Assembly (NCBI GenBank): GCA_964019415.1
Contig: OZ025870.1
Span: forward strand, 4,176,908-4,240,907
Source of the DNA: Ianthella basta
Taxonomy: Eukaryota; Porifera; Demospongiae; Verongiida; Ianthellidae
Reading direction: 5' to 3'
DNA: 64,000 bases
Numbering within the stretch: the first letter of the stretch is position 1; each line of letters begins with the position of its first letter. Positions 48,401-55,636 of the stretch are shown here, piece after piece. The position numbers and the translations under genes are program-made. The notes under the pieces are model-generated. The model had not been told where the DNA came from and ran no database searches. It saw nothing but the letters and a program-made list of their open reading frames with translations.

Positions 48401-49753
48401 ATATGCATAAATGACCTATGTAAGCCATTCATCCAACTATGACTGGGGTACTTCACGCTCACCAGTCACTATATGAAAACAGTTCATAACATTAGATACT
48501 ACACTCCTCGCTTGGCTCACACAGTTTATCTTATGGTTCTCAGTATACATTACCAATTGAAACAATTCAGTCCCATTCAGATTCAATTCTAAGCCTTAAT
48601 CAAACTGCCTATGCATTAGTGGGTGAATATGGATCATTCATAATCAAATGGTTGATGATATGGTTGGCTTCGCTGGCACTTTAATACTCTGTAACTGAGA
48701 GCTGAACAGAATTAGTCCAAGATAACCGTCAGTCCCAGACCCACAGAGCATGTGTTAGTTTGGGAACCAGACAAAGAAAATAACAGGAATGTACTAATTG
48801 CCCCAACCCAAACAAATCTCTCCCCTTCCCCTCCTGAATCGGATTATGCCTCAATAACATTAAACCATTTAGTCTCCAAACTTGCCATCCAGACATATTT
48901 TGAAGCCGCAGGTTATTAAGTTACACATAAAATCAATAGTTCATCTCACCTGGCACAGGTACATAAACAATCCTTGTTCCCCCTTCTCCTTGCACCTGTC
49001 CTCCTTGGAAGAGCTGAAGAGACATGTTGCTGCCTCCTTCCATAGGGTACTCAATGGCTTTCAGACCAGATTGATCTACATAGTAGTGCAATTGTAATAC
49101 ACTGATGAAAATAGCATAAACATAGCAGTGAATCAACTACTAATACATGTACATACGTAATGACATTCATATACATAAATGAATATTATTATAGGCAATT
49201 GTACAGATTGAGCAACACCACTAAAAGTCTCCCCGTAAGGAGTGACACCTCCTACCTATACAGAGAATAGAGGCGGTCATTCTTGCTACTGCAGCGATAA
49301 ACCAAACACACTAGTAAAATATGCTAGAATGCAGTTGTGTGTAAAATCCATACACATCCATGCATGCACATATATCACTATGTCTGCAAACATCCTAGAG
49401 TACCCAAATAAACCAACATTTTATCTTCATGACAGTTCTGTACCATTTGCTTTGTGATATTCTTCAAATTGGCAAGCAGATTCTTCAATCTTGTCCGCCC
49501 ACACTTCATTACCGCTCTCCTTGAGCATCTTCAGAAATGTGTCAAACTCCTTGTTACCTTTTCCCCGCAAGATGCCAATGATCCTGCCAACTCGTTCACA
49601 CTTATCCTCTGCCCCCTCCACACGCATCCTCTCTGCCTCTGTCATGAACCCTCCTGCAGGCCTTTCCAGGCGACCAACAAGGTCCGCCATACCCAGATTC
49701 ACCTTCAGCTCATTCTCCAAGCTGACCAGAGCATACTTCTTCCAGCTGTCCAT
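24941..49753 (-). CDS. CARD-ankyrin-Death-NB-ARC-TPR receptor-like gene (20 coding exons)
   Basis: Joining the exons listed separately below (49753 down to 24941) gives 6120 nt, about 2039 residues, with every junction in matching phase and no internal stop. Order by rough residue: CARD 1-100, linker, region of unknown family 146-447, acidic linkers, coiled coil 508-588, ankyrin repeats 659-794, Cys4 finger-like exon 795-833, basic/Trp region, Death domain about 1085-1170, NB-ARC-type NTPase 1190-1560, TPRs to 2039. CARD and Death domains recruit death-fold adaptors; NB-ARC is an ATP/ADP switch; TPR and ankyrin repeats bind ligands or scaffold. The predicted product is a cytosolic STAND-type sensor comparable in logic, not in exact architecture, to APAF1 or NLRs. 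Exon joins are by eye, and alternative first and last exons suggest isoforms. Confidence 0.7.
27960..27988 (-). CDS. 29-nt microexon linking Death domain to NB-ARC
   Basis: ATTTGGCAG|AGGTACAAG...CAAAGG|GTAATT. Its 29 nt convert the phase-1 end of the Death exon into the phase-0 start of the NB-ARC exon (VQEMHLWQR), which no direct join could do. It also accepts the phase-1 end of the candidate internal first exon at 28383-28419. Short size makes this a by-eye call, but both splice signals and both phases agree. Confidence 0.55.
28383..28419 (-). CDS. candidate internal first exon (short isoform)
   Basis: ATG at 28417-28419 starts [12 protein letters not shown] and reaches donor A|GTAAAG in phase 1, which fits the 29-nt microexon. 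A transcript starting here would encode only the NB-ARC and TPR part, without CARD, ankyrin or Death domains. The open frame would run on for 30 more codons if unspliced. No promoter element can be proved. Confidence 0.3.
29735..29847 (-). CDS. candidate alternative terminal exon after the Death domain
   Basis: CAATTAG|CAAACAAG opens a frame in the phase left by the Death exon and ends after 37 codons (…[11 protein letters not shown]) at TAA 29735-29737. Using it would give a protein that stops after the Death domain, lacking NB-ARC and TPR. The acceptor has a poor pyrimidine tract. Confidence 0.3.
30906..31161 (+). CDS. orphan plus-strand exon-like ORF
   Basis: Between ATTAATAG| and |GTAAGC an open frame of about 85 codons includes [20 protein letters not shown] and [19 protein letters not shown]. 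Composition is protein-like, but I recognise no family and see no partner exons on this strand. It may be a transposon-derived exon inside an intron of the minus-strand gene. Confidence 0.3.
31975..32301 (-). CDS. Death-domain exon
   Basis: 327 nt, acceptor TTTCCAG|TGGC, donor TGTG|GTGAGT. It encodes [20 protein letters not shown]...[20 protein letters not shown] and [13 protein letters not shown], the six-helix pattern and buried W of a Death domain (R-LL--W----...TV--L---L). In known proteins this domain pairs with other Death domains, for example FADD/MyD88-type adaptors, caspase platforms or kinases. It lies immediately N-terminal to the NTPase in the spliced product, which is unusual because CARD sits at the other end of the same chain. 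Confidence 0.75.
33433..33490 (-). CDS. short linker exon with GC donor
   Basis: ATTGTGCAG|GAGCAT...GAACAAG|GCAAGC. It encodes [19 protein letters not shown] in phase 0 to 1, exactly matching its neighbours. The donor is GC rather than GT, in the usual AAG|GCAAG context tolerated by the major spliceosome. Confidence 0.6.
33617..33817 (-). CDS. acidic, coiled-coil-prone exon
   Basis: 201 nt (67 codons), ACATGCAG|TCTGAG to GTCACAG|GTGATT, phase 0/0. The product is highly charged ([20 protein letters not shown]) and then heptad-like ([18 protein letters not shown]). It resembles in style and ending (…SQ|) the coiled-coil exon at 42160-42402 and may derive from it. No catalytic features. Confidence 0.6.
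33973..35070. mobile_element. inverted pair of a palindromic DNA transposon
   Basis: The right member has terminal inverted repeats CTCTGTTTGCTAGGCTCAAA at about 34482-34501 and their complement TTTGAGCCTAGCAAACAG at about 35044-35061, some 580 bp apart. Its interior (34545-35015) is the reverse complement of 33973-34440, an adjacent copy lacking its terminal repeats. Matching pairs include GTTCTAGAAAGAC/GGTCTTACTAGAAC and CCCCATGTATGTTCAATA/TATTGAACATACATGGGG. No transposase is encoded, so it is non-autonomous. It lies in an intron of the receptor-like gene. Confidence 0.75.
35514..35600. repeat. C(TTCG)G hairpin short element
   Basis: ACTAGCAGGGCGCCCACCTTCGGCGGGCTTCTGCT...GAGTCAGGCCCAGGCT is the reverse complement of the intronic insert of array units 2-5 (…GCAGAAGCCCGCTGAAGGCGGGCGCCCTACTAGT). 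Its core is a stem closed by a CTTCGG loop. Confidence 0.75.
35942..36148 (-). CDS. exon of receptor-like gene, unknown region with GVGLPAK end
   Basis: 207 nt (69 codons), ATGCAG|GCTGTA to CAAAG|GTACAG, phase 0/0. The product [20 protein letters not shown] continues with an acidic EEEE patch and ends [14 protein letters not shown] do not recognise a family. It follows the basic Trp-rich exon and precedes the acidic exon at 33617. Confidence 0.6.
36437..36473. repeat. (CA)n microsatellite forming a splice donor
   Basis: An imperfect CA/CGCA tract on the plus strand. On the minus strand it begins GTGTGTGTG right after the exon, so the 5' splice site is part of the repeat. Confidence 0.8.
36474..36681 (-). 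CDS. basic Trp-rich exon whose donor lies in a microsatellite
   Basis: 208 nt, acceptor GCTGTGTAG|GGC, completing an AGG Arg codon with the previous 38-nt exon ([17 protein letters not shown]). It ends [12 protein letters not shown] with donor GGTGTGTGTG supplied by the (CA)n/(GT)n tract at 36437-36473. The middle is Ser/Glu-rich. Family not recognised. Confidence 0.6.
36757..36794 (-). CDS. 38-nt exon of receptor-like gene
   Basis: CATCCAACAG|ATTGAT...CAAAGAG|GTATCG encodes [12 protein letters not shown] and leaves AG to form Arg with the next exon. The phases on both sides agree (0 in, 2 out). Confidence 0.55.
36910..37026 (-). CDS. Cys4 finger-like exon
   Basis: CATTCCAG|GTTTGC opens [12 protein letters not shown]...LILCRHC, a CX2C-X17-CX2C arrangement that could bind one zinc ion. 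It ends YIKIG before a weak donor GGA|GTAGCC in phase 0, which matches the next exon. The alternative is to read on to TAG at about 36879, which would give a truncated isoform. It follows the ankyrin exon directly. Confidence 0.5.
37784..37917. repeat. palindromic MITE (M3)
   Basis: Arms TTAAATGCTGCCCAATCGCTGTCTGCGAGGATTTAGA and TCTAAATCCTACAGAC...GGCAGCATTTAACTATTAC are inverted relatives of M2. It lies in the intron between the Cys4 and ankyrin exons. Confidence 0.75.
37969..38163 (-). CDS. ankyrin-repeat exon 3
   Basis: 195 nt, TCCTCCAG|AACTCT to GCGGAAG|GTAAGG, phase 0/0. [19 protein letters not shown] is a clear ankyrin A-helix/B-helix pattern. It is followed by [19 protein letters not shown], a second, C-capping repeat. 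Confidence 0.8.
38275..38376 (-). CDS. ankyrin-repeat exon 2
   Basis: 102 nt, CTGTGCAG|AGTGGC to AATGAAG|GTACGT, phase 0/0. One repeat: [20 protein letters not shown] (consensus G-TPL--AA--GH-D-V--L). It is typical of one-repeat-per-exon ankyrin genes. Confidence 0.8.
38513..38560. repeat. C(TTCG)G hairpin short element, degenerate copy
   Basis: ACTAGCAAGAAAGCCCGCCTTCGGTGGGCTTCCCTGCTCCGG shares the ACTAGCA start and the GCCCGCCTTCGGTGGGC hairpin with 35514-35600. Confidence 0.6.
39117..39926 (+). pseudogene. RT C-terminal fragment (zinc knuckle and nuclease region)
   Basis: One frame from [20 protein letters not shown] through the knuckle (NCVCG…[11 protein letters not shown]) to the nuclease-like block [20 protein letters not shown] and the tail [23 protein letters not shown] at 39273-39275 falls inside the knuckle, and the RT palm is missing. 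The nuclease Asp residues are kept. Confidence 0.8.
39117..40085 (+). mobile_element. 5'-truncated second copy of the REL non-LTR retrotransposon
   Basis: It begins abruptly inside the RT C-terminal third and runs to the shared 3' motif GGCAGTGCGCATGTGTGCCT at 40060-40081. Orientation is opposite to the host gene. Divergence from the 19.8-22.3 kb copy is substantial at the protein level, so the two insertions come from different lineages or times. Confidence 0.75.
40097..40168. repeat. CGCCAAAAGGCG inverted repeat
   Basis: CACGCCAAAAGGCGTCATGAG and GATGACACCTTTTGGCGTCAC face each other about 35 bp apart. It sits just after the 3' end of the truncated retroelement and may be its target or a separate small palindrome. 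Confidence 0.55.
40386..41640. other. intron of receptor-like gene, no coding exon seen
   Basis: Holds a tandem repeat near 41393-41465 and otherwise unremarkable sequence. ORFs here have no domain pattern. Confidence 0.5.
41393..41465. repeat. short tandem repeat (AAGAATACGGAA)
   Basis: Four imperfect copies of an approximately 18-bp unit AAGAATACGGAATGCC, within an intron. Confidence 0.75.
41647..41757 (-). CDS. ankyrin-repeat exon 1
   Basis: 111 nt, TCACACAG|AGCCTG to GACAAG|GTATGT, phase 0/0. [20 protein letters not shown] and [11 protein letters not shown] fit a divergent first ankyrin repeat leading into the next exon. Confidence 0.65.
41888..42097 (-). CDS. linker and second coiled-coil exon
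   Basis: 210 nt, CTACTACAG|GTGGAT to ACTCAG|GTATGT, phase 0/0. A Ser/Pro-rich start ([20 protein letters not shown]) is followed by a heptad-rich helix ([20 protein letters not shown]). Confidence 0.7.
42160..42402 (-). CDS. coiled-coil exon
   Basis: 243 nt (81 codons), phase 0/0. [20 protein letters not shown] and later [14 protein letters not shown] show hydrophobic a/d spacing over about nine heptads, predicting dimerisation or oligomerisation. Confidence 0.75.
42544..42617 (-). CDS. acidic linker exon
   Basis: 74 nt, CACTCAG|ATAATG to GAATCT|GTAAGT, phase 1/0. It encodes [19 protein letters not shown], low complexity. Confidence 0.6.
42739..42799 (-). CDS. 61-nt linker exon
   Basis: CTTCCACAG|GAACCT to CACACG|GTTCGT, phase 0/1, encoding [20 protein letters not shown]. 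The donor is weak, but the frame and both phases fit its neighbours. Confidence 0.5.
43048..43092 (-). CDS. 45-nt linker exon
   Basis: GTCCACAG|ATCCTC to ACCAAG|GTATAT, phase 0/0, encoding [15 protein letters not shown]. Confidence 0.55.
43232..44136 (-). CDS. large exon of unknown conserved-looking region
   Basis: 905 nt, TCGTGTAG|TGTTGA to GACAGAG|GTATGG, phase 1/0. A basic stretch [10 protein letters not shown] (possible nuclear signal) leads to two helical segments ([20 protein letters not shown] and [20 protein letters not shown]). An alpha/beta-looking block follows: [53 protein letters not shown]. The last block resembles a repeated theme I associate with uncharacterised sponge proteins, but I cannot name a family. 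It sits between CARD and coiled coil. Confidence 0.75.
44646..45356 (+). repeat. MITE-like dispersed repeat (copy C), interrupted
   Basis: It begins GGCAAACCACCTGTCAGAAAAATCAT and ends with the inverted form ATGATTTTTCTGCCAGGTGGTTT, so it has terminal inverted repeats. The right repeat is split by the LTR element at 45357-46727 and resumes GCCATGCCCC at 46732. The interior matches copies A and B. Confidence 0.7.
45357..45555 (+). repeat. 5' LTR
   Basis: TGTAGCGGTGTCG…CGACGCTATA. The ends TGTAGCG and CGCTATA are nearly inverted copies of each other. Same length and sequence as the 3' LTR. Confidence 0.9.
46529..46727 (+). repeat. 3' LTR
   Basis: Identical to 45357-45555 by direct comparison of all 199 positions. 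Preceded by the polypurine tract and followed by target duplicate GTTT. Confidence 0.9.
46835..46959 (+). CDS. orphan plus-strand exon-like ORF with CX2C…HC
   Basis: AAATTTCAG|ATGGGC to CTAGG|GTAAGC, 125 nt, encoding [19 protein letters not shown] then [15 protein letters not shown]. The splice signals are good and the composition is protein-like, but no partner exons were found. It may be a captured or ancestral exon stranded in this intron. Confidence 0.35.
47056..47080. repeat. poly-G tract
   Basis: A near-continuous G run with one A, within an intron on the minus-strand gene. Confidence 0.85.
48166..48300. repeat. direct repeat, left copy
   Basis: AATGGCATTCATACACATAAATGAATATCATTATAGG...GATTGAGCAACACCAC...AAGGAGTGACATCTCCT...GAGGCGG recurs at 49155-49275 in the same orientation with about 10-15% differences. 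Confidence 0.75.
48950..49075 (-). CDS. linker exon after CARD
   Basis: 126 nt, ACTATGTAG|ATCAAT to GTGCCAG|GTGAGA, phase 1/1. It encodes [20 protein letters not shown] and a Gly/Gln-rich end. No domain is recognised; both phases fit. Confidence 0.65.
49155..49275. repeat. direct repeat, right copy
   Basis: Second copy of the 48166-48300 repeat, in the intron just 5' of the linker exon. Confidence 0.75.
49444..49753 (-). CDS. CARD exon with start codon
   Basis: The exon spans 49444-49769 (acceptor TTTGTTTCAG|CCAC, donor AAATG|GTACAG). The ATG at 49751-49753 opens [24 protein letters not shown] features follow: a helix-1 E-L pair, the G-F-MT-AE loop ([10 protein letters not shown]), an ARR-like [19 protein letters not shown] and a closing [19 protein letters not shown]. 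An out-of-frame ATG lies 11 nt upstream in the same exon and could dampen translation. CARDs recruit caspases or CARD adaptors. Confidence 0.8.
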
Positions 49754-50395
49754 TGCTGACCATAAGTGGCTGAAACAAAGCAAAATAAAAATGACACCCT
49801 TGTCTGCAAAGAGATGGGCTGCATGGTTATTTAGCAGCAATAGCAATTAGTAGCATATACTGTACACCACACTGCTTGCCAAGCACCATAGACTACGGTG
49901 CTGTGTTCAGAAAATACCCCAGGGGTTGTGAAACTGAGGTTCCAAGAATTGAGGGGAGGGGGGGGGGTGATAATATGTTGAAATACAAAATTGTCAAGGT
50001 GTGTGTGTGACAGAGATTATAGCTAGGGAAGGCGAATGACCCCCCCCCCCCCAATGCACCCTTGAACTATACCAATGCTTACAGTACACGTAAAGTAAAC
50101 CAGGAGTATTCCAGCACATGTTTCTGTAACAATTTCTGAAAATCCAAGACAAGCTACATAAGATGATAAGTAGCCCTGTAGCTATACTTAAGAGTTACAC
50201 ATCATGTCCTAGAGAGCAAGAGATAGTGCTAGCTATAATGGATCCTGCCCTGTGAATAAGTAAGGAGTCACTTCTGTGTCTCATGCACACATCATGATGA
50301 TGACTGTACTGCTCAGGTGAGGGAGGTATATCTAGATGGAAAAGAAAGAGCCTTAGGCTACCCAAAGCTAGCCGGCACGAATAAACAACATTTTT

Positions 50396-50487
50396 CTAGT
50401 TATTAGAATTTGACAACTTGAGGTGTGGTCAGTAGCTGGCAAGCTAGCTACTGATCACACTTCAAGTTGTCAAATTCTAATAACTAG
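50396..50487. repeat. near-perfect 42-bp hairpin in intron 1
   Basis: CTAGTTATTAGAATTTGACA...AGTAGCT (50396-50437) pairs with AGCTACT...GTCAAATTCTAATAACTAG (50446-50487) with two mismatches and an 8-nt loop. It may be a tiny MITE or a transcribed small-RNA precursor. Confidence 0.85.
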
Positions 50488-50529
50488 TAGCTGCGTATAT
50501 ATGTAATATATATACAGTACAACACTCAC

Positions 50530-50740
50530 CTGTCCTGGGTTCTCTGAACGCAGTGCGCAAAAAATGTTCGAGAGACAAAGTTGCCAAGCGATAAATCAGA
50601 CTTCCAAAATAGCGAGGAACTAGTCTTGCACCCACGCTCATTCTTCTCACTGAGCGGCCATCTTGGGGGGAGTGGCGAAGAGGCAGGCACTGAATAGAGC
50701 GACCCCACCGCAATGTGGAATGTGTGTTGAACAAAGCGAG
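50530..50740 (-). other. probable 5' UTR exon of the receptor-like gene
   Basis: Minus-strand CCCAGGACAG|GTGAGTG at 50530 is a strong donor. The upstream sequence (CGCTCTATTCAGTGCCTGCC...) is GC-richer than the introns and has no ATG in frame with the CARD exon. The transcription start is not defined; I infer a promoter near 50.7-50.9 kb. Confidence 0.5.
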
Positions 50741-50870
50741 ATGGCTTTATTTCGATTTCGCTAGTAACATTTGGCTACCTATAGCTCAAGTTGAAATGGC
50801 TGTAACAATGCGTATACAAGATGTAGCTTCCTTAGTTAGCTACGTTTGAAGCAGGACTCGAGTAACTGGG

Positions 50871-51065
50871 TTGTTCTTTGTAGGTACTCGGAACTGGCCG
50901 TCAAGACTTCGATGCTTAAGTTCAACTGTTGCACGTGGTGGAGAGCATAAGGGCGCATTACCGCGGAGTCCAACTGCAGCAGTGGAGGGTTCTAACAGTT
51001 GCATCGGAAGGAACCGCGTGACTGGGTATCTGGTGTTTCTTCACACAGCCCTCCTCCACTGGACA
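50871..51065 (+). other. possible plus-strand first exon opposite the receptor promoter
   Basis: An open plus-strand frame (RGGEHKGALPRSPTAAVEG…) ends at a donor-like GGACA|GTGAGT near 51065. If real, the receptor-like gene and this transcript would be divergent from a shared promoter. No family is recognised, and connection to the ALDH-like exons at 52.8 kb is unproven. Confidence 0.3.
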
Positions 51066-51374
51066 GTGAGTCCCTGCTAAGTAGCTAGCTACATGTCTCT
51101 CTCTTCCATCAAGGCCAGGAAGAGAAAGTGTGTTTGTGCGCATGTAGCAGTGCATGAGATGGTGTCTTTGGTGTGTTGGTCTGATCAATTGCAATAAGTT
51201 CCAATAGATCTTGTTCTAGTTACTAATTCTAATTCAATAGATTCTAACAACAGCTATAGTAGTCATCCATAACTTTGCTATCCTTACAATACCCTTTCAT
51301 CATCAAGTCAAGTGCATTACTGCCTGTGTTCTAAGAGCCCTCTCAGGAAATGCCATACACTTCTGTTTCCCTGC

Positions 51375-51566
<192 letters not shown>

Positions 51567-52854
51567 ACATACAATGGATCATGCAGATTGATATGGCTTT
51601 CCGTCACAGCAAGTTGTCAGTCCTTCAGCAAAATCTCATTAGAATCCTACTTGTGTCAGTAATTGAACTCTGGCACTTAATGAGTGCTCACCTAACAGCA
51701 AGATCTGGTCGGGCCATGGCCTGGACAGCCAAGGCAGCTCCTCTAGGCATTGAATGTACAGTAACCCTGTGAAGGTCTTTCTCAACCACAAAGGTGTTGC
51801 AGTATACTTATTCATACAATTGGTCTATAGATAATATATTGCTAATACTGTAGGAATGAAATTTTGTGGGAATAAGCTTCATATTATGGATGTTGCTGTC
51901 ACTAGCTAAGAATTGAAATAGTTACTACTATTAAGAATTTATTGAAGTACAGTTAACTGCTACAACTCACCTAGATTGTGATATCAGTTGATCCTGTCAA
52001 TAGCCGTGTTCATTTTCGTCACTACACACATGGACTGATCCCCTGTTGTCACCAGTCATTTATGTGTAGTACATCACAACATGGCTTCTCACTGACATTA
52101 TAGTGAGATCCATTCCGTCTTGTGGTTGGTCCTCTTTATGGAGGCTGAATCATTCACTAGCTTTGTGACTTTACGTTTGTGCAAAATTGAAAGTTGTCAT
52201 TGAAAACATTATAAATAAGGACATTAACCTAACAGAGACAGATGTTGCAGTATTAATTGCAACCTTGCTAGGATTACCATTGTTTAATGTGTAAGTTGTT
52301 GTCTAATGTAACATTACTCACCCAATGAGTCTCATTGCCATAAGATATGGTCCTCTGACAACCTGTTAGATCAGTTATGTTTAGGTTTGGACTGACCCTT
52401 TCCCTACCATTCCACTCTCTTACCTTGTCCCTCTCCCTCCTCCCCCCTTCCCCTTCCTTCTTCTTGCAGTCGGTTGCAGATAGACTGTACTTGTTAATGG
52501 TCTCCCTTTAGTGGCCATGTTTCACCTCTCTCCCTTTCCCCCTTCCTCCCTTCTCCCCTCCCCTAGTTATTAACGTAACCCTGTGTTGCCTGTACGTACT
52601 GACATGCGTACAATCAACAGCATCACGGAGGCTGTGGATTTCATATAATATTTATTATTATATAAAGAAACAGGTGTGTATGAGTGTGTGTGAGAGTGCA
52701 TAATACTATGTGTTTGAGCATGTGCACCCTTGTGTGTGTCTGTGTCCTGAATTTTCTGAAAGAAAGAGATCAAGCTACTATCAACTCAGCATGCTTAATA
52801 GCTTTCACGTTAACATGATATATACTGTTCATCCTCCCTCCCCTCCCCCTTCAG

Positions 52855-53444
52855 AGAGAAGCCCCTTGCTCTGTACCTGTTCACTGAGAGAACAAGAAAC
52901 ATGTCTTCCTTCCCACTTTGCCTCGTCGCAGAGAACAAGAAACATGTCTCCACATTCACCTCATCTGGAGCACTTGTTGTCAACGACACTGTTCTGCATG
53001 TTGGAGGTGAGTAGCTTGGACAAAGTGTGAGTGAACAGCATAGCAGCTGTAAGTGTAAAAGTGTGATGTGTCATGACATGTACAGTAAGACGTTTGCGAT
53101 CTAGTCTCTTAACAACCTTAATTCCTCTGCTAATTCATTTCTCCTCCTCGGATCATGCCAGTCCCCTCATCCTCTTTTCATTTCCTTCTCCCCCTCTCCC
53201 ATCATCTCTCCCTCCTCCTCATCTTCCCCTCTCCCTTCTCTTCCCCCTTCCACTTTTCTTTTCCGTGCTGTGAACATCCTCCCCGTTGGAGGTGTCTGTC
53301 ACAGTGGCACCGGCACTGGCTGTTACCATGGCAAACACTCGAGCTTGTTTGATGCCTTCTCTCACATGATTGTACAGAAATTAAGGCTTGTCTGGAGACA
53401 AAGAGTGCTTTCAAGTTTGCAGCAGCGTAAGTGTGTGTATGTGT

Positions 53445-53542
<98 letters not shown>

Positions 53543-53758
53543 ACGTGTGTGTGTGTGTGTGTGTGCATTGCGTATTTACATTAAGTACATGTGTGCACAT
53601 GCCCTATTCAATCTTGCAGGTCCCACTATCCTCCCTATACTGAGGGAAACTTTATGGTCCTGCATTTCTTTTTGCTGACTCCGAGACAGTTTTATTTGAA
53701 GGAGATCTTCAGGATCAAAGTGGTTGTTCTGATACTGGGCTACCTTGCCATGGTGTGC

Positions 53759-53796
<38 letters not shown>

Positions 53797-53803
53797 TGTG
53801 CAC
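52855..53803 (+). pseudogene. C-terminal remnant of an ALDH3-type aldehyde dehydrogenase
   Basis: Exon 1 (52855-53008; CTTCAG|AGAGAA) reads EKPLALYLFTE...SGALVVNDTVLHVG, the ALDH3 'EKPLALYvF…sG.v.vNDt.lH' block. Exon 2 (about 53271-53430) reads ILPVGGVCHSGTGTGCYHGK then FDAFSHM, matching 'LPFGGVG.SG.G.YHGK.sFdtFSH'. Exon 3 (from 53620) reads SHYPPYTEG and a hydrophobic IKVVVLILGYLAMV like the membrane tail of fatty aldehyde dehydrogenase. The NAD-binding and catalytic Cys/Glu exons are not in the 51-52.8 kb region. A 45-bp in-frame duplication (GAGAACAAGAAACATGTCT twice), a TG instead of AG before exon 2, and odd substitutions (FGGVG to VGGVC) suggest decay. Confidence 0.65.
53431..53564. repeat. 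(GT)n microsatellite
   Basis: Begins right at the putative donor of ALDH-like exon 2; a shorter GT tract at 53757-53802 follows exon 3. Confidence 0.95.
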
Positions 53804-53814
53804 GATAAGTAAAT

Positions 53815-55636
53815 GATGTGAGGAATTTGGTGTGGGGAGGAGCTTGTATACTGCCCGTCACACTGATCTTGCTAGTTGTGGTCACTGTATGGTGTGTTGT
53901 GTGTTCATGTGCATCTTTACATAATTGTGCCTGTTTCTATGTCTGTATATAGTTCTTCAAAGTGTGGCCTTGAGGAGGAGAACGCTATGCATGGGCGCAG
54001 TTTAGCCGAACACTTTGTGCATAATCACAGCACTTAACTTTGTACCCACTACATATCTAATATATGTTTTAAAGATTACGTATTTCTTCAGCTAGGTTGT
54101 AATCTCTGTTGTTGTACTTTTGATCTGCGATTGCATGTGGTACATTTGAGCTGGAGATTGACAATGTACAAGTATTGATCTCATGCTCTTAGCTATATAA
54201 CATTGAGAACTAATTGGGTGCATGAGTATATAAGTAGTGAACACAGCATTACTTTCTACTTCAGCGTCAAACTAGAATTAAAGCATAAACAAAATGTTAA
54301 TACATTTGGTGCGTGATGCTTTATAGGGAGTTCCTGCATATGTACAGAAGAGGAGAAATCTGCTGTCATACCATGGAATTGCATACAGATGAGCATGATA
54401 TGTATATATGTAGCCTCGTTCTCAGGCTGTCTTAATTAGTGCGGGGGCATGCAGAAAAGACGGCTATGAACCTCTGTTTGCACATGCATGAAGATTTTCC
54501 AGCAAAAAACCTAGCTTGTAAGAGCTTCAGCTCTAGTTATTTGCCTGCCTTGCCTTAGAGAAGACGTAGGGCAAGGCTGTCGCAAAGAATGCAGCTTATG
54601 GAAGCTTCCTCGCTGCGGATATTCATTTGCACTCGTATATTTAGCAGCTAGCAGGCTGGGACAAAATGGCTCAGCTTACAATAGCTGAGTAATACAATTT
54701 TGGAGTGTGACCGAGAGTCAGACAGCCTCACGTGTATGCAATAGTCGATGCACAGCCTTGCCACTAGCCGTGTTAGATCCAGACGACGTTAGCGAGACTG
54801 CTTTCCTCCCCGTCAGTCCCATGCACAGTGTTTGAAAATCACTGGCACAGCAAAATCAAAGTATATATTTTAGTGAACTGACTAACTTTGGTAATTTTCT
54901 ACCCAAACTGGACCAATTCCAACTGTTCTCAGCGTTTCACAGCCAGTAATTCATGGTTCACCTACTCTTCTTCACATAGATTTACTGAAACATAGACAAT
55001 GTCTCCCCCAGTTATTGGGGTAGGGGGTCATTGGAACAGTGGTGCCCAGGCCGTCCTTTCCGTCCACTCACTAGTTAACATGCACAGATGGTCTGAGAAA
55101 GAGGCTAGCATGATAAGCCGCAGGGAGAAATGCACGGTGGATCTCCATGCACTGAAATAACACGATGCATTGGCGTTGCTTTTCTTTATCACCTCCTGAA
55201 CATACATACATGCATGCATCCTACTTTTGTTGGTCATGTGACTGGCATACCATGATGGGCACAAGGATGATGGAAGACTCCTATATAAGTATAACTCACC
55301 TGAACATGGGTATCTGCAGTTATCAAGTTACAGAAAGTAGTCTGCAAGGAAGAGGGATGCAGGACAGGTGTTTGCAGGTCACACACAATGAGGTCATGCA
55401 TAGATGAGTGTTTTGGTATTATCCTTCATTATTGATCATGCAGTTCTGATCACAAACTCAGTGAAGGAAGAGAAACTTGACCTAGCCTCATTCAAGTATA
55501 ACACTTCGTTCCCATGGCTTGAAAAGTGGAAATGACTACTGTTCTCAATGTGAGATGTATACAGCTAGATGCTTTCTACCAACTGGTTACTGCTTTGTTC
55601 TCACCAGTAGAATTATATATACAAGACACACACACA
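53815..55636. other. intergenic, no gene seen
   Basis: About 1.8 kb between the ALDH-like remnant and the 3' end of the LRR gene. Short ORFs only, with no repeat family that I can match to others in the window. Confidence 0.5.
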
